A stretch of DNA of 64,000 bases, from assembly GCA_934503275.1 (NCBI GenBank), contig CAKSVD010000007.1:27175-91174 (forward strand). The letters are read 5' to 3'. Within the stretch, counting starts at the first letter, position 1. Each line of letters begins with the position of its first letter. This document shows, in pieces, positions 8,164 through 16,234 of this stretch. The notes under the pieces were generated by a model. It was not told the origin of the DNA. It worked only from the letters and a program-made list of their open reading frames with translations, and did no database searches. A program made the position numbers and the translations under genes. The DNA comes from an uncultured Faecalibacterium sp. Lineage in GTDB: Bacteria; Bacillota; Clostridia; Oscillospirales; Ruminococcaceae.

Positions 8164-9474
8164 ATGAAGTTTATGCTGACCGCTGTTACTGGAATCAACT
8201 GGGGCGATGAGGGCAAGGGCCGCGTCATCGACCTGCTGGCCGAAAATGCCGATATCGTTGCGCGCTATCAGGGCGGCAACAATGCCGGCCATACCGTTGT
8301 GACCGAGAAGGGCAAGTTCATCCTGAACCTGCTGCCCTCCGGCATCCTGCACCCGGAGGTGACCTGCGTGCTGGGCACCGGTATGGTGATCGACCTCGAG
8401 CATCTGGCCGGGGAGATGGAGGCCATTGAGGCGCGCGGCGTAAAGGTGGAGCCGGAAAACCTGAAACTCTCCGATAAAGCTACCATCTCCATGCCGTGGC
8501 ACAAGGTTCAGGACGGGCTGGAGGAGGATCGCCTTGCCAAAAAGGGCGGCGCGTTCGGCTCTACCCGGCGCGGCATTGCTTACGCTTACAGCGACAAGTA
8601 CCGCAAAAAGACCCTGCGTCTGGGCGACCTTTTGCATCTGGACGAGGAGCGCACCCAGAACCGTCTGCACATGATCCTGGACGCCAAAAACATGGAACTG
8701 GCAGGCTGCTACCATCAGGAGCCCATGAGCTACGATGCCCTGCTGAACTGGTGCAGGCAGCAGGCTGCGTACTTTGCACCCTTCATCTGTGATGTGGGCG
8801 CTTTCTTGCAGCAGGCGCACGACAGCGGCAAGCGCATCGTGCTGGAAGCGCAGCTGGGCGCAATGCGGGATATCGACTACGGCATCTTCCCGTTCACTTC
8901 CAGCTCTAACACGCTGGCAGCCTACGCGCCGCTGGGTGCGGGCATCCCGAACTGCAAGCTGGACCATGTGGTGGGCGTGCTGAAAGCCTACTCCACCTGC
9001 GTGGGTGCTGGCCCCTTTGCGGCAGAGAACGCAATGGGCGAGGCGTGGAACGAAAAGCTGCGCAAGTCCGGCGGCGAGTACGGCGCGGCCACCGGCCGTC
9101 CCCGCCGGGTGGGCCCCTTTGACTGCGTTGCCAGCCGCTATGGCCTGCAATGTCAGGGTGCGGATAAGATCGCACTGACCAAGCTGGACGTGCTGAGCAG
9201 CATGAAGCAGATCCCGGTCATCACCGGTTACAAGCTGGACGGCGTGGAGGTCCCCCGCTTCGACACCCTGTCCGACCTTGACCGTGTGCAGCCGGTGGTC
9301 ACGCTGCTGCCGGGCTGGAACAAGGATATCTCCGGCTGCCGCAGCTGGGCGGAACTGCCCAAGGAAGCCAAGGCCTATGTGGAATTCCTTGAAAAGCAGC
9401 TGGAACACGAGATCCAGTTTGTTTCCACCGGCGCAGAGCGCGAAAAGTTTGTGCTGAAGGGAGAATGGCTGTGA
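8164..9474 (+). CDS. purA: Adenylosuccinate synthase
   Basis: GTP-dependent condensation of IMP and aspartate, the first committed step to AMP. 436 residues. The GTP-binding WGDEGKG is at residues 13-19, and GGNNAGHTV is at 38-46. The C-terminal GAATGRPRRVGPFD and KLDVL segments (KxD base recognition) are present. The start at 8164 follows AAGAAGG closely. The coding sequence overlaps pyrB by ten bases, implying translational coupling of a purine and a pyrimidine enzyme that both consume aspartate. Confidence 0.97.
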   Translation: MKFMLTAVTGINWGDEGKGRVIDLLAENADIVARYQGGNNAGHTVVTEKGKFILNLLPSGILHPEVTCVLGTGMVIDLEHLAGEMEAIEARGVKVEPENLKLSDKATISMPWHKVQDGLEEDRLAKKGGAFGSTRRGIAYAYSDKYRKKTLRLGDLLHLDEERTQNRLHMILDAKNMELAGCYHQEPMSYDALLNWCRQQAAYFAPFICDVGAFLQQAHDSGKRIVLEAQLGAMRDIDYGIFPFTSSSNTLAAYAPLGAGIPNCKLDHVVGVLKAYSTCVGAGPFAAENAMGEAWNEKLRKSGGEYGAATGRPRRVGPFDCVASRYGLQCQGADKIALTKLDVLSSMKQIPVITGYKLDGVEVPRFDTLSDLDRVQPVVTLLPGWNKDISGCRSWAELPKEAKAYVEFLEKQLEHEIQFVSTGAEREKFVLKGEWL

Positions 9475-10421
9475 GACATTTTATTGAGCCCAGAAGCTTT
9501 TCTCTGACCGAGCAGCTGGCACTGCTCGACCTTGCCGACCGGATGGAGGCCGATCCCGCCCCCTACGCCCACCTGTGCGACGGCCGCATTCTGGCCACGT
9601 TGTTCTACGAGCCCAGCACCCGCACCCGCCTTTCCTTTGAATCCGCCATGCTGCGGCTGGGCGGCAAGACGCTGGGCTTTGCAGGGGCCCAGCTTTCCAG
9701 CGCCAGCAAGGGCGAAACGGTGGCCGATACCGCCCGCGTGGTAAGCAACTATGCAGACGTCATTGCCATGCGCCACCCCAAGGAGGGCGCACCGCTGCGG
9801 GCGTCCATGTATGCGCGGGTGCCGGTCATCAATGCAGGCGATGGCGGCCACGCCCACCCCTCCCAGACCATGATCGACCTGATGACCATTCGCCAGCGCA
9901 AAGGGCGGCTGGATCATTTGACTATCGGCTTCTGCGGCGACCTCAAGTTCGGCCGGACGGTGCACTCCCTCACCGCCGCGCTGAGCCAGTTCGAGGGCAA
10001 CCGGTTTGTGTTCATCTCGCCGGAGGAACTGCGCATCCCGCAGTACGTCAAGGACGAGACCCTGACCCCGCTGCACCAGAACTATAAAGAGACCGCAGAC
10101 CTTGAGGCCGAGTTGCCCGGTCTGGATGTGTTGTACATGACCCGCATCCAGAAGGAGCGCTTTTTCAACGAGGAGGACTATCTGCGGTTGAAGGGCTGCT
10201 ATGAGTTGGACGAAAAGCTGCTGCAGCTGGCGCCGCCCACCATGCCGGTGCTGCACCCGCTCCCCCGCATCGACGAGATCAAGCCGGACGTGGACAACGA
10301 CCCCCGCGCCGCCTATTTCGATCAGGTGCATAACGGCGTGTATATCCGCATGGCCATTATACTGGCGCTGCTGGGCATCCCCGACCCGCTGACCGGGAAA
10401 AAGGTGCTGGAAAGTATATAA
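9465..10421 (+). CDS. pyrB: Aspartate carbamoyltransferase catalytic subunit
   Basis: Forms carbamoyl aspartate from carbamoyl phosphate and aspartate, the committed step of pyrimidine synthesis. 318 residues. Carbamoyl-phosphate loop STRTR is at residues 51-55, with the later HPLPR motif and KFGRTVHSL. No pyrI regulatory subunit gene follows, which fits a Bacillus-type unregulated trimer or a subunit gene elsewhere. The start lies inside the 3' end of purA. Confidence 0.97.
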   Translation: MAVRHFIEPRSFSLTEQLALLDLADRMEADPAPYAHLCDGRILATLFYEPSTRTRLSFESAMLRLGGKTLGFAGAQLSSASKGETVADTARVVSNYADVIAMRHPKEGAPLRASMYARVPVINAGDGGHAHPSQTMIDLMTIRQRKGRLDHLTIGFCGDLKFGRTVHSLTAALSQFEGNRFVFISPEELRIPQYVKDETLTPLHQNYKETADLEAELPGLDVLYMTRIQKERFFNEEDYLRLKGCYELDEKLLQLAPPTMPVLHPLPRIDEIKPDVDNDPRAAYFDQVHNGVYIRMAIILALLGIPDPLTGKKVLESI

Positions 10422-10426
10422 AGTGG

Positions 10427-10470
10427 AAACAGGGCTGCTGCACAAAGCAACGTGCAGCAGCCCTGTTTTT
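10427..10470 (+). terminator. Intrinsic terminator after pyrB
   Basis: Stem AAACAGGGCTGCTGCAC (10427-10443) with 10452-10468, then T residues. It shares the GGGCTGCTGCAC arm with the terminators at 6951 and 46727. Confidence 0.9.
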
Positions 10471-10510
10471 GCGTCTAGCGGCTCGTCCTCTCAGTCTCGC
10501 TGCGCTCGCC

Positions 10511-10688
10511 CGCAGCGCCGCCGCTTCCGTAGGAAGCAGGCGCTGCAAATGCCGTTTACCTTTACGACCCCTCCCCGTGAAAAGGCAATTCTGGAAAATC
10601 CGCAGATTTTCCAGAATTGCGAAATTATAAATAATTTTTCCGCTGAATATGCCCAGAGCAGCGCGGAGCGCATTCCAAATTTTCCCGC
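10511..10688 (-). repeat. 3'-UTR hairpin element, copy B
   Basis: Minus-strand element that abuts the stop codon of the small gene at 10688-10870. Hairpin ATGCGC/GGGCAT, GCGGAA block, then a terminator whose arm is GCAATTCTGGAAAAT under CTGCGG. A further GC-rich hairpin (GCAGCGCC/GGCGCTGC type) follows. Confidence 0.75.
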
Positions 10689-10870
10689 TACCCCCGCAGC
10701 GGCGGGTCCGGTATAAAGATCATAGTGCCCCGGGCGGAAAAAAGCAGCTGCGGCATCATGCAGCTGTACCCCAGCCATAGCACTGCCAGAATGCACAGCA
10801 CCAAGAGCACCCGGCGCAAAAGCACCGGACGCCGGGTGGGGGAATATCGTTTTCTGCGGTCACGCTGCAT
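10688..10870 (-). CDS. Small basic single-span membrane protein
   Basis: 60 residues: a basic N-terminus (MQRDRRKRYSPTRRPVLLRR), a hydrophobic span at about 21-38 containing VLCILAVLWLGYSC, and a short outer tail. AAGGAGG stands nine bases before the ATG, and a copy of the 3'-UTR element follows the stop directly. Both support a real gene despite its size. Function unknown. Confidence 0.62.
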   Translation of the reverse strand: MQRDRRKRYSPTRRPVLLRRVLLVLCILAVLWLGYSCMMPQLLFSARGTMIFIPDPPLRG

Positions 10871-10983
10871 AGGCTGCGCCCTCCTTTTTCAAGGCTCTGC
10901 CCAGCTTATGCCGCAGCAGAAAGAATTGTGCACCGGCGGGGTTTGTGGTAAGATAACAGGGAAGAACCACGGAGGAACTGCTT

Positions 10984-11922
10984 ATGCTGACCATTACACT
11001 GCTGGGCACGGCTGCCACCATGCCGCTGCCGGAGCGTGCCCTGACCGCCGCTGTGGCGGAGTGCGGCGGGCACAGCCTGCTGCTGGACTGCGGCGAGGGC
11101 ACCCAGACCGCCGCCCGCCGCGCCGGGGTGAACCTGATGCGCGCAGACGCCATCTGCCTGACCCACTACCACGGGGATCATATCTTTGGTCTGCCCGGGC
11201 TTTTGCAGACCCTTGGGGCGCAGGGACGTACCCGCCCGCTGGTGCTGCTGGGGCCGGAGGGGCTTTTGGAGGTCTGGCGGGCGGTGTATGCCCTGACTGG
11301 GCCGCTGCCCTATGCGGTAAAGCCGCTTATCTGCCGCGCCGGACAGCCGGTGGAGTTGGAAACGCTCTCGGCGGGGTGGCCCGCCGGGGCGGTACTGCTG
11401 CCGGTGGCCACAAAGCACCGGGTGCGCAGTCTGGGCTACCGGCTGGAACTGCCCCGGGCGGGCAGATTCGACCCGGAAAAGGCGCGGGCGCTGGGCGTAC
11501 CGGTGACCCAGTGGCGGCTTTTGCAGCGGGGGCAGGCCGTGCAGCTGGCAGAGCGCACAGTGCAGCCCGCCGAGGTGCTGGGCGCGCCCCGCAAGGGGCT
11601 GCGGTTCGTCTTTTCCGGCGACAGTGCGCCCTGCCCGGCGCTGGAGCAGGCGGCGCAGGGCGCAGACCTTCTGCTCTGCGATGCCACCTATGCCCTGCCG
11701 GAACAGCAGGAGCAGGCCGCGCAGTGGGGGCACAGCACCTTTGGACAGAGCGCGGCGCTGGCGGCAAAGGCCGGGGCAAAGCGGCTGTGGCTGGTGCACT
11801 ATTCCCCCATGATCACCGACCCGGAGGAGCAGCTTGCACAGGCGCAGAGCATCTTCCCGGCGGCAGAATGTGGCTTTGACGGCAAGCGCATTACCCTGCA
11901 TTACGAGGAGAACGAGGAATGA
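10984..11922 (+). CDS. rnz: Ribonuclease Z
   Basis: Zinc-dependent endonuclease that trims the 3' trailer of tRNA precursors lacking an encoded CCA. 312 residues of metallo-beta-lactamase fold. HYHGDH at residues 61-66 followed by GLPGLL is the RNase Z signature, and later FSGDSAPC and HST motifs supply metal ligands. It overlaps cca by four bases (ATGA), so the two successive steps of tRNA 3'-end maturation are translationally coupled. The tRNA-Tyr gene in this window has no encoded CCA, consistent with need for both enzymes. Confidence 0.93.
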   Translation: MLTITLLGTAATMPLPERALTAAVAECGGHSLLLDCGEGTQTAARRAGVNLMRADAICLTHYHGDHIFGLPGLLQTLGAQGRTRPLVLLGPEGLLEVWRAVYALTGPLPYAVKPLICRAGQPVELETLSAGWPAGAVLLPVATKHRVRSLGYRLELPRAGRFDPEKARALGVPVTQWRLLQRGQAVQLAERTVQPAEVLGAPRKGLRFVFSGDSAPCPALEQAAQGADLLLCDATYALPEQQEQAAQWGHSTFGQSAALAAKAGAKRLWLVHYSPMITDPEEQLAQAQSIFPAAECGFDGKRITLHYEENEE

Positions 11923-13373
11923 AGCTGACACTTGACCCCGGGGCAGCTGCCCTGCTGGACACCCTGCACGCAGCGGGCTACGCAGCCTATGCCGTGGGCG
12001 GCTGCGTGCGGGACAGTCTTTTGGGGCGCACCGCCCACGACTGGGACCTGTGCACCAGCGCCCTGCCGCAGCAGGTGATGGAACTGTTCGGGGCAGAGCA
12101 TTGCATCCCCACCGGCTTGCAGCACGGCACGGTCACCATCAAATACGGCGGGCAGTTGTACGAGACTACCACCTTCCGCACTGAGGGCAGCTATACCGAT
12201 GGCCGTCACCCGGACGCGGTGCAGTTCGTACCGGACGTGCGGGAGGATCTTGCCCGGCGGGATTTTACCATCAACGCCATGGCCTATAATGAGGCCGAGG
12301 GTTTGGTAGACCCTTTTGGCGGGCAAAAAGACCTGCAAGGCGGTCTGCTGCGGGCGGTAGGTGAGCCGCAGCAGCGGTTTACCGAGGATGCGCTGCGCAT
12401 TCTGCGGCTGTACCGCTTTGCCGCAAGGTTCGGCTTTGCACTGGACACTGCCACCGCCCGGGCGGCGCGGCAGCTGGCACCGCACTTGGACTGCATCTCT
12501 GCCGAGCGCATTCAGGAGGAACTGGCAAAGCTGCTGGCAGCCCCGCAGCCGGGGGCGTATCTGGAGCCCGCCGTGCTGGCGGTGGTGCTGCCGGAGTTGA
12601 CCCCGGCGACGCTTGAAGCCGCAAAGCCGGTGGTGGATGCCTGCCCGGCGGGGGAGGAAAACCTGCCGGTGCGCTGGGCGGCGCTGCTGGGCGCTCTGGG
12701 CGAGGCCGACACCCGCCGGGTGCTCAAGCGGCTGCGCTGCTCCAACGCCTGCATCGAGGAGACCGCAATACTGGTGCGGGAAACGGCAGGGGAGGGTGTG
12801 TGCGGGAGCTTTCTCCTCGGACACGAGTTCGAGTTGCGGCACCCAACGGATGCTTCGTGCCTTGAGCAGCACTCGCATCCTGCTGGCCGCTGCCCCAACA
12901 GCAACTCCTTGTTTCCGCCACAGGCGGCAGTCGTTGCTGTTGCAGGCCATTCCATCGCCCGCCCTACTGCCTGCGGCAGCAGGGTCCCACCCCAGCGGAC
13001 GGTCCTCGGAGAAACTCCCGCACGCGCCCCGGTACACGCGGGAGAGGTTGCCATCCGGCGGCTTTTAGGGCGGTACGGGCTGTGCACCGTGGAGCGGCTG
13101 TGTGCGCTGTGCGCGGCGCTGCACCCGCAGGCTGCCCCGGATTGCGCCCTTGCGGCGCAGCGGGCACGGCAACTGGAGGCCGATGGCGTATGCTGCCGGG
13201 TGAGCCAGCTGGCAGTGAACGGACGCGACCTGATGGCAGCGGGCATCCCGGCAGGGCCTGCGCTGCGCCGGGTGCTGGAAGCGCTGCTGGATGGCGTCAT
13301 CCGCGCAGAATACCCCAACGAAAAACCGGCGCTGCTGGCTGCGGCAGAAAAAATGACAAACGAGAAATCATAA
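11919..13373 (+). CDS. cca: CCA-adding tRNA nucleotidyltransferase carrying an in-frame repeat insertion
   Basis: Adds CCA to tRNA 3' ends. 484 residues. GG (27-28) and DWD (41-43) form the catalytic head, followed by RRDFTINAMAYN and the RFTEDALRILRLYRFA neck motif. About 82 residues (roughly 293-374, bases 12798-13043) do not resemble the family. They are encoded by a repeat with inverted ends, after which conserved sequence resumes at VAIRRLLGRYG. The frame is intact through the insert, so a longer enzyme is possible. Whether it folds normally is unknown. Confidence 0.9.
   Translation: MKLTLDPGAAALLDTLHAAGYAAYAVGGCVRDSLLGRTAHDWDLCTSALPQQVMELFGAEHCIPTGLQHGTVTIKYGGQLYETTTFRTEGSYTDGRHPDAVQFVPDVREDLARRDFTINAMAYNEAEGLVDPFGGQKDLQGGLLRAVGEPQQRFTEDALRILRLYRFAARFGFALDTATARAARQLAPHLDCISAERIQEELAKLLAAPQPGAYLEPAVLAVVLPELTPATLEAAKPVVDACPAGEENLPVRWAALLGALGEADTRRVLKRLRCSNACIEETAILVRETAGEGVCGSFLLGHEFELRHPTDASCLEQHSHPAGRCPNSNSLFPPQAAVVAVAGHSIARPTACGSRVPPQRTVLGETPARAPVHAGEVAIRRLLGRYGLCTVERLCALCAALHPQAAPDCALAAQRARQLEADGVCCRVSQLAVNGRDLMAAGIPAGPALRRVLEALLDGVIRAEYPNEKPALLAAAEKMTNEKS
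12798..13043 (+). mobile_element. Palindromic repeat inserted in frame in cca
   Basis: Left end 12800-12822 and right end 13002-13023 are near-perfect inverted repeats (GTGCGGGAG...CTCCCGCAC). Inside, a hairpin pairs CAACAGCAAC (12895-12904) with GTTGCTGTTG (12933-12942). The central ~110 bases recur, reverse-complemented, at 35137-35262. No transposase is present, so it resembles a MITE or Rickettsia-style palindromic coding element. Exact borders are uncertain. Confidence 0.75.
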
Positions 13374-13414
13374 TGCCGCGCAAAACGCTTTTTGCGGCAG
13401 AAAATGCCGGCGTC

Positions 13415-13443
13415 TTGACAAGCGGTTTATGCTGCGGTAGTAT
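13415..13443 (+). promoter_or_regulatory. mnmA promoter
   Basis: -35 TTGACA (13415-13420), 17-base spacer, -10 TAGTAT (13438-13443). It indicates that mnmA-tcdA is a separate transcript from rnz-cca. Confidence 0.6.
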
Positions 13444-13486
13444 TATACTACTGCTTTAGTATGTTGAACCCATAAAAGGAGAATCT

Positions 13487-14590
13487 ATGACCACTCAGAA
13501 CCCTGCAAACCGTCCCCGCGCCCTTATTGCCATGAGCGGCGGCGTGGACAGCTCGGTGGCGGCCTGTCTGATGCAGCAGGCGGGCTACGACTGCACCGGC
13601 ATCACCATGCGGCTTACCCACAACGAAACGCTGGGGCAGTCCGGTTACCAGACCTGCTGCTCGGAAAAGGATATCGAGGACGCCGCCGAGGTGGCTTTTG
13701 CGCTGGATATGCCGTATCAGGTGCTGGATTTTACCGCCGACTTCCGGGCGCAGATCATTGAAAAATTCATCCGCGTCTACGAGGCGGGCGGTACCCCCAA
13801 CCCCTGCATCGACTGCAATAAATATATGAAATTCCGCCACCTGCTGGACTGGGCGGAGACACACGGCATGGAGTATGTGGTCACCGGCCACTACGCCCGG
13901 GTGGAGCAGGATGCAGCCACCGGCCGCTGGCTGCTGAAAAAGGGCTTGGACGAGGGCAAGGATCAGAGTTATGTGCTATATAACCTCACGCAGGAGCAGC
14001 TGGCGCATATCCGTCTGCCGCTGGGTGCACTGCACAAGACTGAGGTACGCGAGATCGCGCAGGAGCACAGCTTTATCAACGCCCAGAAGCACGACAGTCA
14101 GGACATCTGCTTTGTGCCGGACGGCGACTATGCCCGCTTTATGGAGCAGTTTACCGGCAAGCACTACCCCGCCGGGGATTTTCTGGATCAGAGCGGCAAG
14201 GTGGTGGGCACCCACAGCGGCGCGGTGCGCTACACGCTGGGGCAGCGCAAGGGGCTTGGCCTCGCGCTGGGTGCGCCGGTGTACGTCTGCGGCAAGGATA
14301 TGCAGGCCAATACTGTTACCGTCGGGCCGGAAAGCGAACTGTTTGACCGCATCGTCTACGCAGAGGATGTGAACTGGATCGCTATCCCGGCGCTGACCGA
14401 GCCGCTGCGGGTCACTGCCCGTACCCGGTATCATCAGGCTGAGCAGCAGGCCACCGTTTACCCCGCAGAAAACGGCTTCCGGCTGGAATTTGACCAGCCC
14501 CAGCGTGCCCCCACCCCGGGGCAGGCTGCCGTGCTGTATCAGGGCGATGTGGTGCTGGGCGGCGGCACTATCACCCGCGTAGAAAAGTAA
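13487..14590 (+). CDS. mnmA: tRNA 2-thiouridylase
   Basis: Transfers sulfur to U34 of Lys, Glu and Gln tRNAs. 367 residues. ATP-pyrophosphatase loop SGGVDSS is at 17-23. Catalytic cysteines are expected at C107 (in NPCIDC) and C208 (in DSQDICFVP), both present. The C-terminal beta-barrel region YTLGQRKGLGLA fits the family. It starts at ATG 13487 after AAAAGGAG and is followed after ten bases by tcdA, another tRNA anticodon-loop modifier. Confidence 0.97.
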   Translation: MTTQNPANRPRALIAMSGGVDSSVAACLMQQAGYDCTGITMRLTHNETLGQSGYQTCCSEKDIEDAAEVAFALDMPYQVLDFTADFRAQIIEKFIRVYEAGGTPNPCIDCNKYMKFRHLLDWAETHGMEYVVTGHYARVEQDAATGRWLLKKGLDEGKDQSYVLYNLTQEQLAHIRLPLGALHKTEVREIAQEHSFINAQKHDSQDICFVPDGDYARFMEQFTGKHYPAGDFLDQSGKVVGTHSGAVRYTLGQRKGLGLALGAPVYVCGKDMQANTVTVGPESELFDRIVYAEDVNWIAIPALTEPLRVTARTRYHQAEQQATVYPAENGFRLEFDQPQRAPTPGQAAVLYQGDVVLGGGTITRVEK

Positions 14591-14600
14591 GGAGAACAAA

Positions 14601-15371
14601 ATGCAGGATCAGTATTCCCGCACCCAGCTGCTGCTGGGTGCAGAGGCTATGGAAAAGCTGCACCACGCCCGGGTGGCAGTGTTTGGCATCGGCGGCGTGG
14701 GCGGCTATACGGTGGAGGCGCTGGCACGCAGCGGCGTGGGTGCACTGGATCTGATCGATGACGATAAGGTCTGCCTGACCAACCTCAACCGTCAGATCAT
14801 CGCCACCCGCAGCACGGTGGGACAGTATAAGGTAGATGTGGCGGAACAGCGCATCCACGATATCGACCCCAACATCAAGGTGACTACCCACCGGTGCTTC
14901 TTTGGGCCGGAGACGCAGGACGATTTCGATTTTACCCAGTACGACTATGTGGTGGACGCCATCGACACCGTTACCGGCAAGCTGGCGCTGGTGATGAAGT
15001 GCAAGGAGGCGGGTACGCCCATCATCTGCTCCATGGGCGCAGGCAACAAGATGGACCCCACCCGCTTTGAGGTGGCTGACATCTATAAGACCTCGGTCTG
15101 CCCGCTGGCCAAGGTAATGCGGATCGAGTGCCGCAAGCGCAAGATCAAGCACCTGAAGGTGGTCTACTCCAAGGAGCCTGTCATGACGCCCATCGAGGAT
15201 GACTCCATCAGCTGCAAGAACCACTGCATCTGTCCCCCGGGCACTCAGCGCAAGTGCACCGCGCGGCGCACCGTGCCGGGCTCCAACGCCTTTGTACCCT
15301 CGGTGGCCGGTCTGATCATCGGCGGCGAGGTGGTCAAGGACCTTGTGGGCTTTGTACCGCTGAAGGGGTAA
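14601..15371 (+). CDS. tcdA: tRNA threonylcarbamoyladenosine dehydratase
   Basis: E1-like ThiF-family ATPase that converts t6A37 to cyclic ct6A in ANN-decoding tRNAs. 256 residues. The Rossmann motif GIGGVGG is at 29-35, followed by DDDKVCLTNLNRQ, and a conserved cysteine-bearing region (KNHCICPPGTQRKC) lies near the C-terminus. It is coupled to mnmA by a ten-base gap with its own AAGGAG. A 3'-UTR element starts 27 bases after the stop. Confidence 0.93.
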   Translation: MQDQYSRTQLLLGAEAMEKLHHARVAVFGIGGVGGYTVEALARSGVGALDLIDDDKVCLTNLNRQIIATRSTVGQYKVDVAEQRIHDIDPNIKVTTHRCFFGPETQDDFDFTQYDYVVDAIDTVTGKLALVMKCKEAGTPIICSMGAGNKMDPTRFEVADIYKTSVCPLAKVMRIECRKRKIKHLKVVYSKEPVMTPIEDDSISCKNHCICPPGTQRKCTARRTVPGSNAFVPSVAGLIIGGEVVKDLVGFVPLKG

Positions 15372-15397
15372 AACAGGCCGCAGCTACCTTACTGCGT

Positions 15398-15572
15398 GGG
15401 ACGATTTGGAATGCGCTCCGCGTTGCTCTGCGCATAAGCTAAGGAAACATTATTTTTAATTTCGGGGTCCAGAAACGCCTGCGGGCGTTTCTGGACCCCA
15501 TTTTCACAGGTGGGGTCGTGGAGAAAAACGGCAGTCGCAGCGCCGCTTTCTGCGAAAGCGCAGCGCTGTGGG
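15398..15572 (+). repeat. 3'-UTR hairpin element, copy C
   Basis: Starts GGGACGATTTGGAATG 27 bases after the tcdA stop. Hairpin ATGCGC/GCGCAT; terminator arm GGGGTCCAGAAACGC paired under CTGCGG; then TTTTCACAGG and a GC-rich terminal hairpin. Likely the mnmA-tcdA terminator. Confidence 0.78.
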
Positions 15573-15798
15573 TGAAGGTATCTGCTTGCTTTCAGCGTGC
15601 AAAGACGCTCCGCTGGGCCAGAGGCAGGGAGGGGTGTTCCGAGTCCCCCCTCCCTACCTCTGGACTCCACCCACCCCGCAACGGGCCAAGGGCTGCTCGC
15701 CCTTGACAATCCTAAAGAAGAAGTCGAAGCACAAAAAAGCTAGCGCTGCGCCAGTCGGCGCTATCGCTTTAACGCTTTTTTCGCTTCTCCATTTATAG
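15573..15798. other. Non-coding stretch between repeats
   Basis: No ribosome-binding site plus open frame that could be supported. It lies between element copy C and a CAGTC-family repeat in an 860-base gene-free gap (15372-16234) made almost entirely of repeats. Confidence 0.5.
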
Positions 15799-15945
15799 CC
15801 CCTCAGTCGCTGCGCGACAGCTCCCCCCAAGGGGGGAGCGAGCACGCCCGCACACTTTGCGGTTTAGCTGGAAACTGTATCGCCATGCCAAAGGTTCCCT
15901 CTTCGAGGGAGCTGGCAAAGCCGTCAGGCTTTGACTGAGGGAGTT
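15799..15945. repeat. CAGTC-family palindromic element, copy 1
   Basis: Inverted ends CCCTCAGTC (15800-15808) and GACTGAGGGAG (15933-15943). Internal hairpins include GTCGCTGCGCGAC and CTCCCCCCAAGGGGGGAG. It has the same plan as copies at 22650, 29828, 45050 and 56798. Confidence 0.75.
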
Positions 15946-15955
15946 CGTTCTAAAC

Positions 15956-16072
15956 CCCACCCGTGAAAAATGCGTTTGGAGCGCTCCGCAGAGCGCGACA
16001 AACGCAAAACTTAAAATAATTCTTCCGCTGAAAATGGTCAGAGCGCCAGCGGAGACCATTTGAAATCACGCT
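15956..16072 (-). repeat. 3'-UTR hairpin element, copy D (orphan orientation)
   Basis: Minus-strand copy with hairpin AAATGGTC/GACCATTT, which differs from other copies on both arms. The terminator arm GCGTTTGTCGCGCT is under CTGCGG. No minus-strand gene precedes it; it faces copy C. Confidence 0.72.
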
Positions 16073-16105
16073 TTTTTACGCGCAGCAGCGTTCCATGACA
16101 TAAAA

Positions 16106-16158
16106 TTGCAACTAATTTGCAATTTGGTATTGCAATTGGGAAACATATCGTGTATAAT
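16106..16158 (+). promoter_or_regulatory. Promoter with phased TTGCAA repeats
   Basis: -35 TTGCAA (16130-16135), 17-base spacer, -10 TATAAT (16153-16158). Additional TTGCAA copies at 16106-16111 and 16117-16122, and a fourth at 16185-16190 in the leader. The upstream three sit 11 and 13 bases apart, about one helical turn. They are probable sites for a metal-responsive regulator, not identified. Confidence 0.6.
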
Positions 16159-16234
16159 CTTCCCTGCACGAAAATGCAAGCTGATTGCAAATTGTTGAGA
16201 GATGACCCCCTGCGGGTCTTTGGAGCGATTATTT

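Noticed and set aside
10725..11879. 384-residue plus-strand frame overlapping rnz
   Set aside because: Different frame, Ala/Gly-rich, no start signal; rnz has the full zinc motif.
12798..13043. Frameshift or pseudogene call for cca
   Set aside because: The frame runs unbroken through the insertion and both flanks are conserved, so an in-frame insertion fits better.
16159..16234. yybP-ykoY manganese riboswitch before the exporter
   Set aside because: The leader is only about 70 bases and lacks the conserved paired loops; only a small GACCC/GGGTC hairpin is seen.
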